In this document: positions 1 to 8,254 of the stretch, piece after piece
Position numbering within the stretch: the stretch's first letter is position 1
How the letters are laid out: every line of letters starts with the position of its first letter
From: Candidatus Saccharimonadota bacterium
Lineage (GTDB): Bacteria > Patescibacteriota > Saccharimonadia > Saccharimonadales > Saccharimonadaceae
DNA: 38,292 nt
NCBI GenBank assembly: GCA_009781895.1
Contig: WQUV01000002.1
Coordinates: forward strand, 1-38,292
Direction of reading: 5' to 3'
Position numbers and translations under genes: made by a program
The notes under the pieces: generated by a model
Database searches by the model: none
Seen by the model: only the letters and a program-made list of their open reading frames with translations
Told to the model about the DNA's origin: nothing

Positions 1-62
1 CCAATTAGCTCGTCAATAAAATTACTAAACTGATCTTGACCGTTTTGGTTTTGCTCGTCCAT
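1..62 (-). CDS. Partial CDS, 5' end only, unknown protein
   Basis: The first 20 codons of a leftward gene that leaves the window. It begins MDEQNQNGQDQFSNF and is very polar and Asn/Gln-rich. The start is supported by AAAGAGGAG just upstream. A promoter lies behind it: TTGACT (complement of 107-112), a 17-nt spacer and TATGAT (complement of 84-89). This resembles the promoters of the long-leader genes further on. No family can be named from this fragment. Confidence 0.6.
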   Translation of the reverse strand, partial: MDEQNQNGQDQFSNFIDELI

Positions 63-108
63 AATCGCTCCTCTTTACCTATAATCATAAGCAATACGCA
101 AGCATAAG

Positions 109-741
109 TCAATAGGAATCGACACTTTTGTCGAACCACTGGTCAACTGGGAAGGTGACGGTTGTGGTATAGCGACCGTCAATGCTGGAGATCTCTATAG
201 TGAGTGGGGCAGGGTCACCCTCTCTCGGGTGACGGAAAACATGCTCTATAGTATATCGATCGCGCCTAGTCCAGCCGGGCGGCACGTCAAGCTGAATGTC
301 GTCGCTAGAAAGAGAGACATGGACTGTGTCGCTAGACTCCAGGCCTGTCAGGATGCTGCAGTTCTGGTCCTGATTGCAGGTCGCGAGCAAGACGAAGTCG
401 CCCTGACCAACTTCGTCAGAGGGGTCTTCTTCGTCATCAGAGCCTGGACTCTGACTACCTGGAGGAGTGTTGTTGCCAGGCTGAGAGGGGGGTCGGACTG
501 GTGGTTGCTCGTTGGCTTCTCGGTCAGCTTCGTACTCTCTCTCGGCGCGAGCTTCTGCCTCGGCGCGTTCGCGCTCTAGCTGCTCGTTGCGGGCGATCAA
601 TTCTTCCTGACGAGCGGTAGCAGCCTCACGGATACTGTGAACTTGACCGCGGACCACCATGACAATACCGATGCCAAGCGGGATATTAATAGCAGGGATA
701 ATCAGCCAAATCCATGCCGCCTTACCCGTCTTTGTCTTCAT
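109..741 (-). CDS. Membrane-anchored coiled-coil protein with exported beta-like domain
   Basis: 210 residues, not recognised as a named family. One N-terminal membrane segment (about residues 8-30) is followed by a long charged helix rich in Glu, Arg and Ala (about 32-75), probably coiled coil. A Pro/Gly/Ser/Asp linker follows (about 78-110). The C-terminal domain (about 112-210) has alternating hydrophobic residues and one Cys pair (ATCNQDQNCS), which suggests an exposed beta domain. The expected topology is a cell-surface stalk with a small head. TATAAT (complement of 748-753) ends 6 nt before the ATG, so the mRNA should be leaderless. Confidence 0.75.
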   Translation of the reverse strand: MKTKTGKAAWIWLIIPAINIPLGIGIVMVVRGQVHSIREAATARQEELIARNEQLERERAEAEARAEREYEADREANEQPPVRPPSQPGNNTPPGSQSPGSDDEEDPSDEVGQGDFVLLATCNQDQNCSILTGLESSDTVHVSLSSDDIQLDVPPGWTRRDRYTIEHVFRHPREGDPAPLTIEISSIDGRYTTTVTFPVDQWFDKSVDSY

Positions 742-812
742 GTATATATTATATCATAACCGCGCAAGATGATGAGGTGCTTGCGCAGTTATAGGCTAAT
801 CTTAGTGGATTA

Positions 813-1031
813 TTAGTCCGCAGCCATAGCGATGTTTGAGTCGTACTTCAACATCATCTTCTCGAGTAGCATGGCATGGTTCTTTTCGTCTGAGATGATC
901 TCTTTTAAGATATCCTGATCGGCTTTGTCCATGATCTTTGGCATGATAGCGTAGTATCCCTCAATTGCCTCGGCTTCGTCAGCTAGTAGTTTCGCAATCT
1001 CTGAGGCCAGAGCAAAATTTTCGTTATTCAT
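813..1031 (-). CDS. Mini ferritin-like / rubrerythrin-type two-helix protein
   Basis: 72 residues. The ATG at 1031 is chosen because AAAGGAGGA lies just upstream, rather than the longer upstream frame. The sequence is two amphipathic helices. The first carries E-A-E-A-I-E-G-Y-Y and the second D-E-K-N-H, matching the acidic/His metal-ligand pattern of ferritin-like diiron proteins. A full ferritin-like fold needs four helices, so this would be half a bundle that must dimerise or oligomerise. An iron-binding or peroxide-handling role is inferred from the motif only. It is divergent to lepA. Confidence 0.6.
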   Translation of the reverse strand: MNNENFALASEIAKLLADEAEAIEGYYAIMPKIMDKADQDILKEIISDEKNHAMLLEKMMLKYDSNIAMAAD

Positions 1032-1120
1032 TATTTCCTCCTTTTGGACATTATAACACACCAAACACTCCAGCAAGAATACCCCTCGAAAATAGAAGGA
1101 TTTGTGGTATAATAGTTGAT

Positions 1121-1963
1121 ATGGAGAAAATTCGTAACTTCTGTATCATCGCGCACATTGACCATGGCAAATCGACACTGGCCGATCGAATGATGGAGAT
1201 TTCAGGCACAGTAAATAAACGCGAGATGAAAGCGCAACTACTTGATAGCATGGAGCTAGAGCGCGAGAAGGGGATCACGATCAAGCTAACGCCCGTTCGT
1301 ATGAAATGGCAAGATTACGACCTAAACCTTATTGATACCCCTGGACATGTTGATTTCTCGTATGAAGTATCGCGAAGCCTGCAGGCGGTCGAGGGTGCGA
1401 TCTTGGTAGTCGACGCCAGCCAAGGCGTGCAGGCGCAGACTCTAGCAAACGTCTACTTAGCGATGGACGCGGGTCTGACAATTATTCCAATACTAAATAA
1501 AGTAGACCTGCCAGCTGCTGATGTGCCGCGCGTAAGTCGTGAGGTTTGCAGCCTGTTGGGTTGCGACGAGAGTGAAATCATTCCGATTTCGGCGAAGTCG
1601 GGTCTAAATGTAGAGCAGGTTCTCGATTCGGTGGTCGAGAAAGTGCCAGCACCAAAAGGCGATTCAAAAGCGCCACTAAGGGCGCTGATCTTTGACAGCT
1701 ACTACGACGACTATCGTGGCGTCGTGCTATATGTGCGGGCGGTGGATGGTAGTCTAACAAAAGGCGACAAGATCTGGATGATGGCGGCCGAGAAGGGCGG
1801 GATAGCGCTCGAAGTTGGCAGTCTGAATCCCGGCATGACACCTGGCGCAACCCTAAGCACGGGCGAGATTGGCTATATCGTAACTAACCTAAAGACGACG
1901 CGAGACGCAAGGGTTGGCGACACAGTGTCGCTCGCAAAATATTTCGCGAAAGAGGGCAGGTGA
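1121..1963 (+). CDS. lepA: Elongation factor 4 (LepA), N-terminal half: GTPase and domain II
   Basis: 280 residues covering the G domain and beta-barrel domain II of EF4, the ribosome-associated translational GTPase. Visible motifs are the P-loop AHIDHGKST, the switch region [10 protein letters not shown]3 DTPGH, G4 NKVD and G5 SAK. The frame stops after [15 protein letters not shown], exactly in the linker that joins domains II and III in one-piece LepA (about 600 residues). The rest of the protein is encoded at 2532-3503. The ATG at 1121 is preferred to an upstream in-frame start because TATAAT at 1108-1113 ends 7 nt before it, which predicts a leaderless message. The stop overlaps the next gene's GTG (GTGA). 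Confidence 0.93.
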   Translation: MEKIRNFCIIAHIDHGKSTLADRMMEISGTVNKREMKAQLLDSMELEREKGITIKLTPVRMKWQDYDLNLIDTPGHVDFSYEVSRSLQAVEGAILVVDASQGVQAQTLANVYLAMDAGLTIIPILNKVDLPAADVPRVSREVCSLLGCDESEIIPISAKSGLNVEQVLDSVVEKVPAPKGDSKAPLRALIFDSYYDDYRGVVLYVRAVDGSLTKGDKIWMMAAEKGGIALEVGSLNPGMTPGATLSTGEIGYIVTNLKTTRDARVGDTVSLAKYFAKEGR

Positions 1964-2532
1964 GTAAATTGATTTTTGCGACGAGTAACGCGAGAAAAGT
2001 CGCCGAAGCTAGCCTGGTGGCCGAACGACACGGTGTGATACTAGAGAGCCGAGCGTTAGAAGTTGAAGAGATCCAAGACCGCGACCCACTAGAAGTGAGT
2101 AGGACGAAGGTAAAAGCGGCCTTCGTTGCCGCTGGCGCCCCAGTCGTTGTAAACGATTCGAGCTGGAGTATACCTGCACTGAATGGATTTCCAGGAGCAT
2201 ACATGCGCGACGTGACACGATGGTTCGTGGCAGACGACTGGTTGAAACTGATGGCAAAACGGGGAGACAGAACAATAGTATTGACTGAAAGCACATTGTT
2301 CTTTGACGGCGAAACAACGAAGATCTTCCAACGTCAGCAAAAAGGGAGATTCCTGGAAGAGGCGCGAGGCAAAAAGAATGTCTCAATTGAAGAAGTGGTG
2401 AGTTTGGTCGAAGATGGCAGGACGATGGCAGAAATAACTGAAGTCGGCGAAGACCGAGGTAGCGCGACTATGGACACGTGGGAGGAGTTTTTCACGTGGT
2501 ATAAAGATGAGTATATAGATGGAGAGCGATAA
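1960..2532 (+). CDS. HAM1/RdgB-like non-canonical purine NTP pyrophosphatase lying inside lepA
   Basis: 190 residues. The start resembles Ham1/RdgB house-cleaning enzymes, which hydrolyse dITP/XTP to monophosphates: [11 protein letters not shown] matches the substrate-binding T-x-N-x-x-K segment. [23 protein letters not shown] matches the family's V-x-D-S-G-L-x-V-x-A-L-N-G-x-P-G block and keeps its Asp. The C-terminal S-H-R signature is not evident, so the protein is divergent and its activity is unproven. The GTG start overlaps the stop of the lepA 5' half and its TAA overlaps the ATG of the 3' half, so all three frames are probably translationally coupled. Finding this gene between two halves of EF4 is very unusual. 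Confidence 0.78.
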   Translation: MSKLIFATSNARKVAEASLVAERHGVILESRALEVEEIQDRDPLEVSRTKVKAAFVAAGAPVVVNDSSWSIPALNGFPGAYMRDVTRWFVADDWLKLMAKRGDRTIVLTESTLFFDGETTKIFQRQQKGRFLEEARGKKNVSIEEVVSLVEDGRTMAEITEVGEDRGSATMDTWEEFFTWYKDEYIDGER

Positions 2533-3503
2533 TGTATAACGGAAAGCCAATCGAGCCGTTACCAGGGTATAAAGAGGTTTTGCCGTTTGTTTATGCTGGG
2601 TTTTTCACTAGCAGCAACGAACAGTTCAAGGACCTAAAAGAAGCGGTGGAGCGGCTGGCGTTGTCGGATTCGGCCTTACAGTTCTTGCCAGAAAACTCGC
2701 CCGTCTTAGGGCAGGGGCTTAGGATAGGATTCCTTGGACTTCTGCACCTCGATATTATCAAAGAGCGCCTGGAGCGAGAGTTTGATTTAGATCTAATTGT
2801 GACCAATCCGAGCACCGACTACAAAGTAACCTTGACGGATGGTGAAGAATTGGACATAAAATCGGCCTCGGAGCTACCTGACCGAACGAAAATACTAGAG
2901 ATTCGTGAACCATTTGCGGCAGGCGAGATCATCGTGCCTAAACAGCTGACTGGCGCAGTTATTGACTTGGTGGTAAAACGACGCGGCATAGTAAAGAATC
3001 TCTCGTACCTCGAAGCTGGGCATGATGCACAGTGCCTAATGACGTTCGAGGCGCCAATAGCAAACCTACTAACTGACTTTTATGATCGACTGAAATCTTC
3101 GACTAGCGGCTACGGGACTTTTAGCTATGAACTAGCAGACTATCGAGCGGGTGATCTAGTGCGGGTCGACTTTTACGTAGCTGGCGAAATAGTGGATGCG
3201 CTGAGTGTGATGGCGCATAGAACAGAAGCCGAAACGATTGGGCGTGAAGTAACGAAGAAGCTGAAAGAAGCTATCCCGCGACAGAACTTTGAAGTAGCGC
3301 TACAAGCAGGGATTGGTCACAAATTCATCGCGCGTGAAACACTAGGAGCTTTCCGTAAAGACGTGACGACTGGACTCTATGGTGGCGACGTGACCCGAAA
3401 GAAAAAAGTGCTCGAAAAACAGAAAAAGGGTAAAGCTCGCATGAAGCGATTCGGTAAAGTCGATATCCCGAGTGAAGCTTTCACTCTCATGCTTAAGCGT
3501 TAG
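2532..3503 (+). CDS. lepA: Elongation factor 4 (LepA), C-terminal half: domains III, V and CTD
   Basis: 323 residues that continue EF4 where the first half stops. EPLPGYKEVLPFVYAGFF corresponds to the start of domain III, GFLGLLHLDIIKERLEREFDLDL is a LepA/EF-G domain III hallmark, and the end has the LepA-specific tail YGGDVTRKKKVLEKQKKGKARMKRFG. No part of the family sequence seems to be missing between the halves. The start ATG overlaps the previous stop (TAATG) with no strong separate SD, which suggests re-initiation. The two chains would have to assemble into one factor on the ribosome. Confidence 0.93.
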   Translation: MYNGKPIEPLPGYKEVLPFVYAGFFTSSNEQFKDLKEAVERLALSDSALQFLPENSPVLGQGLRIGFLGLLHLDIIKERLEREFDLDLIVTNPSTDYKVTLTDGEELDIKSASELPDRTKILEIREPFAAGEIIVPKQLTGAVIDLVVKRRGIVKNLSYLEAGHDAQCLMTFEAPIANLLTDFYDRLKSSTSGYGTFSYELADYRAGDLVRVDFYVAGEIVDALSVMAHRTEAETIGREVTKKLKEAIPRQNFEVALQAGIGHKFIARETLGAFRKDVTTGLYGGDVTRKKKVLEKQKKGKARMKRFGKVDIPSEAFTLMLKR

Positions 3504-3592
3504 CTTTCGACACCTATCCCCTTGATATGCTAGACTATAGCCATACACTACGGCATTGACTGAAAGAACCTTAAAAAAAGGAGGCAATAGAC

Positions 3593-5137
3593 ATGACCGC
3601 TATGCAGAGACTACTACAGACGGCGCGGATTTACGCCTGCGCCTATGATCCGGAACACCCAAAGATTCGAGCAGAGTTCATGATTGCGGCAATAGCCGAC
3701 GTATCGACTGGAGTTTGCGCTAGACTTACCGCTTATGTTGACGATGAGATGCCGGAATTCTGGATGAAACTTCGAGTCTACATGGCTGGCTATTACAATA
3801 AAGATAGCTACAACGAGATCGTACGAAGAATCCAAGAGACGACATTCGGGTCGAAATTATCGCACGTGAAGCCGGACCGCTTAATGCAACAGTTAATTAA
3901 GGCGTCTGATAGGAGCTGGCAGAACCACCGTAAAGTCGTAAAGTCACCGACGCCAGTAGACTACCTGCTAGCTGAGATCTTGATGTATTCAGGCGACATG
4001 GACATCTTGGACATGACACTATTAGACTTTGACGTCGAGCGCAACGAGCTGGTTCCCTACCTAATGGGGTCATCGCGCCATATCACGAACGAATACATGG
4101 ATACCGGTCTACAGACGCGCGCCTTTGATAGCTTCGAAGGCTATTCTGAGTGGAGAACGAATAGCGCCAAAGGCGCCAAGAAAAAGACCAAGGTCGAAGT
4201 GCAGCCGAAGCTCGCCGACAGCATAGCTGATGTTGAGCGACTAATGCATGAACGCGTAATTGGTCAGAGGAAAGCTATTGATTCGGTGATCCGTGCGTTG
4301 AAAATCGAAAGGTCAGGACTAAAAGACCCAAAACAACCAGTCGCAGTGCTATTGTTTGCTGGGCCGACTGGCGTCGGCAAGACTGAAATAACAAGAGCTT
4401 TAGCCGAGATCACGAAACGACCAATGCGGCGCCTTGACATGAGTGAGTACCAGGAGTCACATTCAGTGATGCGCCTGTTTGGCGCGCCGCCGAGCTATGT
4501 AGGATACGATGACGGCGGGCAGTTAACGAAGTTTATCAGCGACAACCCGAACGGCATTGTAGTTTTTGATGAAGCGGAAAAGGCACACCCAGACGTGCTA
4601 AATGCGGTTCTACAAATTGCAGAAGAAGGCACACTAACCGACGGCCGAGGCAAAATAGTGTCGTTCGCGGATGCGATAGTTTTTATCACAACGAATATCG
4701 GTGCAGTGGAAGCGGCGCGCCAAGAAATCGGCTTTAGCGCAGGTGAGACGTCGCGTGAACATGCATTCAAGAAAGCGCTAGAAAAGTTTTTTAAGCCAGA
4801 GTTTCGCGGTCGCTTGACAGGCACTGTAATCTTCGAACCACTGACAGCTGGCGACGCACTAAAGATTGCTGAACTAGAGCAAGAAAAAGTAGCGAGACTG
4901 TTACTGGAAAATCGCAACATTGAACTGCGTTTTAGACCGCTCGTACAAGAGTATATTGTACAACAAAGCAAAATCCTCCAATACGGCGCGCGCGACATTA
5001 AAACAACGGTTAGAACACTGATCTCTGCTGCACTAAGTGACTTTATCGTTGAGAATGACCTACCTGACGGATCTATCGTTATAATAGGCGTTGACGATGA
5101 TAAAACAATCACTTTTAACACCCCCCCCCCATACTAA
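3593..5137 (+). CDS. Clp-N-like domain plus single D2-type AAA+ unfoldase, probable ClpP partner
   Basis: 514 residues. Residues about 1-160 look like two degenerate Clp-N repeats; the second (TPVDYLLAEILMYSGDMDIL) is clearest. Residues about 205-510 are a Clp/Hsp100 D2 ATPase: Walker A GPTGVGKT, MSEYQE, the pore-loop region PPSYVGYDDGGQLT, Walker B VVFDEAEKAH, sensor TTN, arginine finger PEFRGRL, sensor 2 YGARDIK. The IGF tripeptide in RQEIGFSAGE sits where ClpA carries its ClpP-binding IGL loop. The D1 ATPase and M domain of ClpA/B/C are absent. A clpP gene is at 19445. GGAGG lies 8 nt before the ATG. The last codons run through a C10 tract (5121-5130). Confidence 0.85.
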   Translation: MTAMQRLLQTARIYACAYDPEHPKIRAEFMIAAIADVSTGVCARLTAYVDDEMPEFWMKLRVYMAGYYNKDSYNEIVRRIQETTFGSKLSHVKPDRLMQQLIKASDRSWQNHRKVVKSPTPVDYLLAEILMYSGDMDILDMTLLDFDVERNELVPYLMGSSRHITNEYMDTGLQTRAFDSFEGYSEWRTNSAKGAKKKTKVEVQPKLADSIADVERLMHERVIGQRKAIDSVIRALKIERSGLKDPKQPVAVLLFAGPTGVGKTEITRALAEITKRPMRRLDMSEYQESHSVMRLFGAPPSYVGYDDGGQLTKFISDNPNGIVVFDEAEKAHPDVLNAVLQIAEEGTLTDGRGKIVSFADAIVFITTNIGAVEAARQEIGFSAGETSREHAFKKALEKFFKPEFRGRLTGTVIFEPLTAGDALKIAELEQEKVARLLLENRNIELRFRPLVQEYIVQQSKILQYGARDIKTTVRTLISAALSDFIVENDLPDGSIVIIGVDDDKTITFNTPPPY

Positions 5138-5162
5138 TGCCGAGAGAAGCTAAGCGCCGAAG

Positions 5163-5191
5163 ATGCTCACACTATGACTTTGTGTGGGCAT
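5163..5191 (+). terminator. Stem-loop terminator after the Clp gene
   Basis: A 10-bp stem (5163-5172 with 5182-5191, one G-U pair) and 9-nt loop, followed by a short T-containing stretch. It separates the Clp gene from the transporter promoter. Confidence 0.6.
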
Positions 5192-5232
5192 TCTTACTTG
5201 TAAAGACACCCCTAGTGGTCTATAATTAAAGC

Positions 5233-5298
5233 ATGAGCAAGACGGCGGGTGGCAGAAAACACGAAACTGGCGATAAAGAATACGAAAAGATCAAATAA
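5233..5298 (+). CDS. 21-residue coupled leader ORF upstream of the transporter
   Basis: A short ORF, MSKTAGGRKHETGDKEYEKI plus K. TATAAT at 5221-5226 ends 6 nt before its ATG, so it would be read from a leaderless mRNA. Its TAA overlaps the ATG of the transporter (TAATG), and the transporter has no SD of its own, so translation of this peptide probably delivers ribosomes to it. The peptide is highly charged and has no membrane segment. It may be a regulatory leader or simply a ribosome-loading device. Confidence 0.55.
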   Translation: MSKTAGGRKHETGDKEYEKIK

Positions 5299-6437
5299 TG
5301 TCGAAGTTGCGCTTGCTGTACATCTATACGTTTTTGCATTATGCAGGGAGTTCGATTGGCGGGCTATTCTCAGCAGTGCTGCTTTATACACTCGGGTTTT
5401 CGTTGTCGCATGTATTGGTTTTCTATGGTCTACACTGGGGGGTGATGGGGCTGATAACGCCCTTGACGCCAGTAATTGTCGCGAAGATTGGCTACTTCCG
5501 AGCTGAAGCCTGTGCGGCCATAGCGATCTTGTCGGCAAATATAATCTTAACCACCATCCCAATGGAGCACGCAAACTTCGCTATCTTCGGGTTGCTACTA
5601 GTGCTTTATGGTGTCGGTGGAGCGCTGACGGTGCCGATTCAATTTACAATGAAAGTGCGCTTCATACCAGAAGAAAAGCGAGGCACCACCAACGGTCAGC
5701 TATTTGCTCTTCGAGCAGTAGCCGTAATGTGCGGGTCACTCTTAGTGGGGTTCTTCTTATCACATACCTTCGTGATGATCACAGCGATTGCAGGCGCGCT
5801 TCTAGCATCGCTGATACCGCTGGGCATGATGTTCGCAGGCACACGAAGACCACCAACCAAATACTCCTACAAGGCCACCCTGAAAGCTATAAATAGTAAA
5901 CAACTCCGTCCGTTCATACCAGTTCTTGCGATACGATCATTCATGCATGTAGAACGAGTACTGGTCCCGCTCTATATCTTCTTGGTAGTAGGTGATATCT
6001 TCGTCTTGGCGCTTTATATCGTGCTTGCGACCTTAGTCGAGATGGTAGTGATGATGACTTTTGGTGGGCGCTACGACAAAAACCGCCGCCGAACATTCCG
6101 TACAGCTGCGGGCTTTCGTTCGCTGGCATCGATATCGCTTTGCTTCCGGCCACTAGTAGAGAGAGTGCCAATTTTTGGTCAGATCTATAGCCGGATTGCG
6201 GGACGATCATATGACAACATCTTCTTGACCTACAACCAACGCATCATCAATAAGTCGAAGCTTGACGCCACAACAGCATCATCGGCACTAGAAACAATAC
6301 TGTGTTGGACAGAACTAGTAGTCTGCCTGGTGTTTGCCGCAATGGCCTTGACGATCGGTACTGATATCTTCTTTGTGATATTCGGCGCCTCGGTCTTTGC
6401 GGCGTGGTCAATCTATTATCGACTAAGGAAAGTTTAG
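5298..6437 (+). CDS. MFS-like multi-pass membrane transporter
   Basis: 379 residues with about 10-12 hydrophobic segments along most of the length. A typical major-facilitator signature is not obvious, but the spacing of helices, the basic loop RFIPEEKRGTTNGQ between helices (about residues 125-140) and the half-way cytoplasmic stretch RRPPTKYSYKATLK (about 190-205) fit an MFS-type carrier of two six-helix halves. The substrate cannot be told. The start overlaps the stop of the 21-codon ORF. The following gene converges on it, with stop codons adjacent at 6437/6438. Confidence 0.65.
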   Translation: MSKLRLLYIYTFLHYAGSSIGGLFSAVLLYTLGFSLSHVLVFYGLHWGVMGLITPLTPVIVAKIGYFRAEACAAIAILSANIILTTIPMEHANFAIFGLLLVLYGVGGALTVPIQFTMKVRFIPEEKRGTTNGQLFALRAVAVMCGSLLVGFFLSHTFVMITAIAGALLASLIPLGMMFAGTRRPPTKYSYKATLKAINSKQLRPFIPVLAIRSFMHVERVLVPLYIFLVVGDIFVLALYIVLATLVEMVVMMTFGGRYDKNRRRTFRTAAGFRSLASISLCFRPLVERVPIFGQIYSRIAGRSYDNIFLTYNQRIINKSKLDATTASSALETILCWTELVVCLVFAAMALTIGTDIFFVIFGASVFAAWSIYYRLRKV

Positions 6438-6767
6438 CTATTCAAACTGAAGAGCGTCGTTACCAGCGAAGCCAATATATTCTAGGTCGCCAGCTGACCC
6501 AGGTGGAAGCCCAGGACGCTCAGGGACGACAGTCTGACCAGCCGCCTCTTCGTCGTTAGGCGCAGACAGCGGACCATAAGACTGCGATACCATAAACTCA
6601 CGCTCTTCGGCCTCGGTGACATTATTTGTTGAAGCTAAACCAATACCAATGGCGATAAGCGCAACAACCGCGACAATTGGGAAAAGCCAAGGTCTGGCCT
6701 GACTCCACACAGCTCTAAGCGGGCTGAGACGCTCTGACTCGGACTCCCTAGGCGATCCCTTAGACAT
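6438..6767 (-). CDS. Small single-pass membrane protein, unknown
   Basis: 109 residues: a charged cytoplasmic N-terminus (about 1-25), one membrane helix (about 29-47, PIVAVVALIAIGIGLAS), then an acidic, Pro/Gly-rich outer part of about 60 residues without Cys. No family recognised. Start supported by TAGGAGG 6 nt before the ATG. A possible -10 TATACT lies about 24 nt further back, so unlike many neighbours this mRNA has a short leader. It is divergent from ychF. Confidence 0.7.
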   Translation of the reverse strand: MSKGSPRESESERLSPLRAVWSQARPWLFPIVAVVALIAIGIGLASTNNVTEAEEREFMVSQSYGPLSAPNDEEAAGQTVVPERPGLPPGSAGDLEYIGFAGNDALQFE

Positions 6768-6834
6768 AAATACCTCCTAAACTATATTTTCAGTATAACA
6801 CATAAATCCAACAGGGATATGGTATAATACCTCT

Positions 6835-7815
6835 ATGAGTTTAAAGATTGGGATCGTAGGGCTGCCGAATGTCGGGAAGTCGACACTATTCAACGCACTA
6901 ACTAATGCAAAAGTATTAGCGGCGAATTATCCGTTTGCGACGATTGAGCCAAATAGCGGGATGGTGGCCGTACCAGACGAAAGATTAGTCAAACTAGCCG
7001 AGATGTACGAGACAGAGAAAATCGTCCCAGCACAAGTCGAGTTTGTCGATATCGCTGGCCTAGTGAAGGGTGCAAGCGAAGGCGAGGGTTTGGGTAATCA
7101 ATTCTTAGCGCATATTCGCGAGTGTCATGCGATATGTCACGTAGTGCGAGCGTTCGAAGATCCAGATGTGATTGCGACAGGGACTAACCCCAAAGAAGAT
7201 ATCGAGATCATTAATCTAGAACTGCAGCTAGCCGACGACGACACGATCGCGAAGATGAAGGCGAAGAAGGGATTCAAGGAGAGTGACCTAGACGAGGTGC
7301 CGCTACTAACCCGCAAGCCTATAATTTATATGTTCAATGTTGACGAGAAGTCACTAAATGATGAAGCGCGGCAAAAGGATCTAGCGGCGATTGCGGATAG
7401 CGTCACGACAGGAGCGCAAGCGATCTTTGTCAATGCGCGGATTGAGTCGGAGTTGGCGGACCTCGACGCAGAGATGAAAACCGAGTTCTTGGCCGAGTAC
7501 AATATCATACATTCAGGGCTTGAGAAGTTGATTAGGGCAGCCTATGATACCTTAGGACTACAGAGCTTCCTGACAGCTGGTAAAAAAGAAGTGCGAGCTT
7601 GGACAGTACGCAAGGGCGCGACCGCACCACAAGCGGCTGGCGTAATTCATACTGATTTTGAGCGCGGCTTCATAGCGGCGAGCGTGGCGAAGTATGCGGA
7701 CCTAGTTGAGCTAGGTAGCGAAAAAGCCGTGAAAGAGGCCGGTAAGCTCGCGACAGTCGGCAAAGACTACGTGATGCAACCAGATGACGTGGTTGAGTTT
7801 AAGTTTAATGTATAA
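6835..7815 (+). CDS. ychF: Redox/ribosome-linked GTPase YchF (OLA1 family)
   Basis: 326 residues of the Obg-related YchF/OLA1 ATPase/GTPase, which binds ribosomes and is implicated in translation stress responses. Motifs: P-loop GLPNVGKSTLFNAL, the family FATIEPN, G3 DIAGLVKGASEGEGLGNQFL, a G4-like FNVDE region (YchF has a non-canonical G4 and prefers ATP), and the TGS-domain ending GKDYVMQPDDVVEFKFNV. It is about 35 residues shorter than the usual 360, mostly in the coiled-coil region. TATAAT at 6823-6828 ends 6 nt before the ATG, predicting a leaderless mRNA. Confidence 0.95.
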   Translation: MSLKIGIVGLPNVGKSTLFNALTNAKVLAANYPFATIEPNSGMVAVPDERLVKLAEMYETEKIVPAQVEFVDIAGLVKGASEGEGLGNQFLAHIRECHAICHVVRAFEDPDVIATGTNPKEDIEIINLELQLADDDTIAKMKAKKGFKESDLDEVPLLTRKPIIYMFNVDEKSLNDEARQKDLAAIADSVTTGAQAIFVNARIESELADLDAEMKTEFLAEYNIIHSGLEKLIRAAYDTLGLQSFLTAGKKEVRAWTVRKGATAPQAAGVIHTDFERGFIAASVAKYADLVELGSEKAVKEAGKLATVGKDYVMQPDDVVEFKFNV

Positions 7816-7859
7816 ACAAAAAGCCCCAACTTCACACTAGTAAAAGTATGTAGCTGGAG

Positions 7860-8147
7860 TTAAGAGATCTTACTGGCAAGTAAGCCAGCCTCTTTTAGGA
7901 GGCGACGAGCTTTCTGGCGACAGGCGATTTTGTCGTTGAGATTAAGCATCTGGTCTGCGACGTATCCGCGGTGAGGGGAGGAGCGATAGAGTCCAGCTTT
8001 AAGTAGTCGCTTGTTCTCGAGTATGGCCTGCTCGATGATATCAGCCATCTTTAGTAGTTCGGCGGCTTTCTGGTGGAGTGCGGAAATGCGCCTAGCGGCG
8101 CGGTTTTTCTGGTGCTGTCTAAGCATAGACTTGAGAGCGGTAAACAT
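7860..8147 (-). CDS. Small basic helical protein, unknown; long-leader cassette class
   Basis: 95 residues, strongly basic (many Arg/Lys/Gln) and predicted almost all helical, with no membrane segment. No family recognised; nucleic-acid or ribosome binding would suit the charge but is a guess. The start is set by AAAGGGGAC just before the ATG. It has a leader of about 65 nt and a promoter (8218-8246, minus) whose block over 8207-8230 is identical over 24 nt to the promoter/leader start of the gene at 32073. It therefore belongs to the cassette class despite being far from the others. Confidence 0.65.
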   Translation of the reverse strand: MFTALKSMLRQHQKNRAARRISALHQKAAELLKMADIIEQAILENKRLLKAGLYRSSPHRGYVADQMLNLNDKIACRQKARRLLKEAGLLASKIS

Positions 8148-8206
8148 ATGAGTCCCCTTTTAGCATGCGCTCGTAAGATTAAGGTTCTATAGTAGTCGGC
8201 GTGACT

Positions 8207-8246
8207 ATACCCTCCATATTATATCACACTAACGCTTAAAAAGCAA
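8207..8246 (-). promoter_or_regulatory. Cassette promoter and conserved leader start for the gene at 7860
   Basis: On the minus strand: TTGCTT (8241-8246), a 17-nt spacer, extended -10 TGATATAAT (TATAAT at 8218-8223), then TGGAGGGTAT. The 24 nt at 8207-8230 equal those at 31994-32017 on the plus strand, and nearly equal 21060-21078. Downstream the leader can fold TATAGT with ACTATA. Confidence 0.75.
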
Positions 8247-8254
8247 GCTAGGGG

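Noticed and set aside
229-579. Plus-strand ORF of 116 codons
   Set aside because: Antisense to the better supported 109-741 membrane protein; no promoter or SD.
965-1120. Longer N-terminus for LepA in the same frame
   Set aside because: The extension is not LepA-like, overlaps the divergent ferritin-like gene and its promoter, and the ATG at 1121 matches the family start with a -10 just upstream.
1930-2540. Programmed -1 frameshifts joining LepA-N, HAM1 and LepA-C into one protein, or an intein
   Set aside because: Each ORF is -1 relative to the one before, which would allow it, but no slippery heptamer is seen at the junctions, start codons are present, and the insert has no intein motifs.
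7816-7859. Terminator between ychF and the 7860 gene
   Set aside because: A T-run is present on the minus strand (GGGGCTTTTT), but I could not draw a convincing stem without several mismatches.
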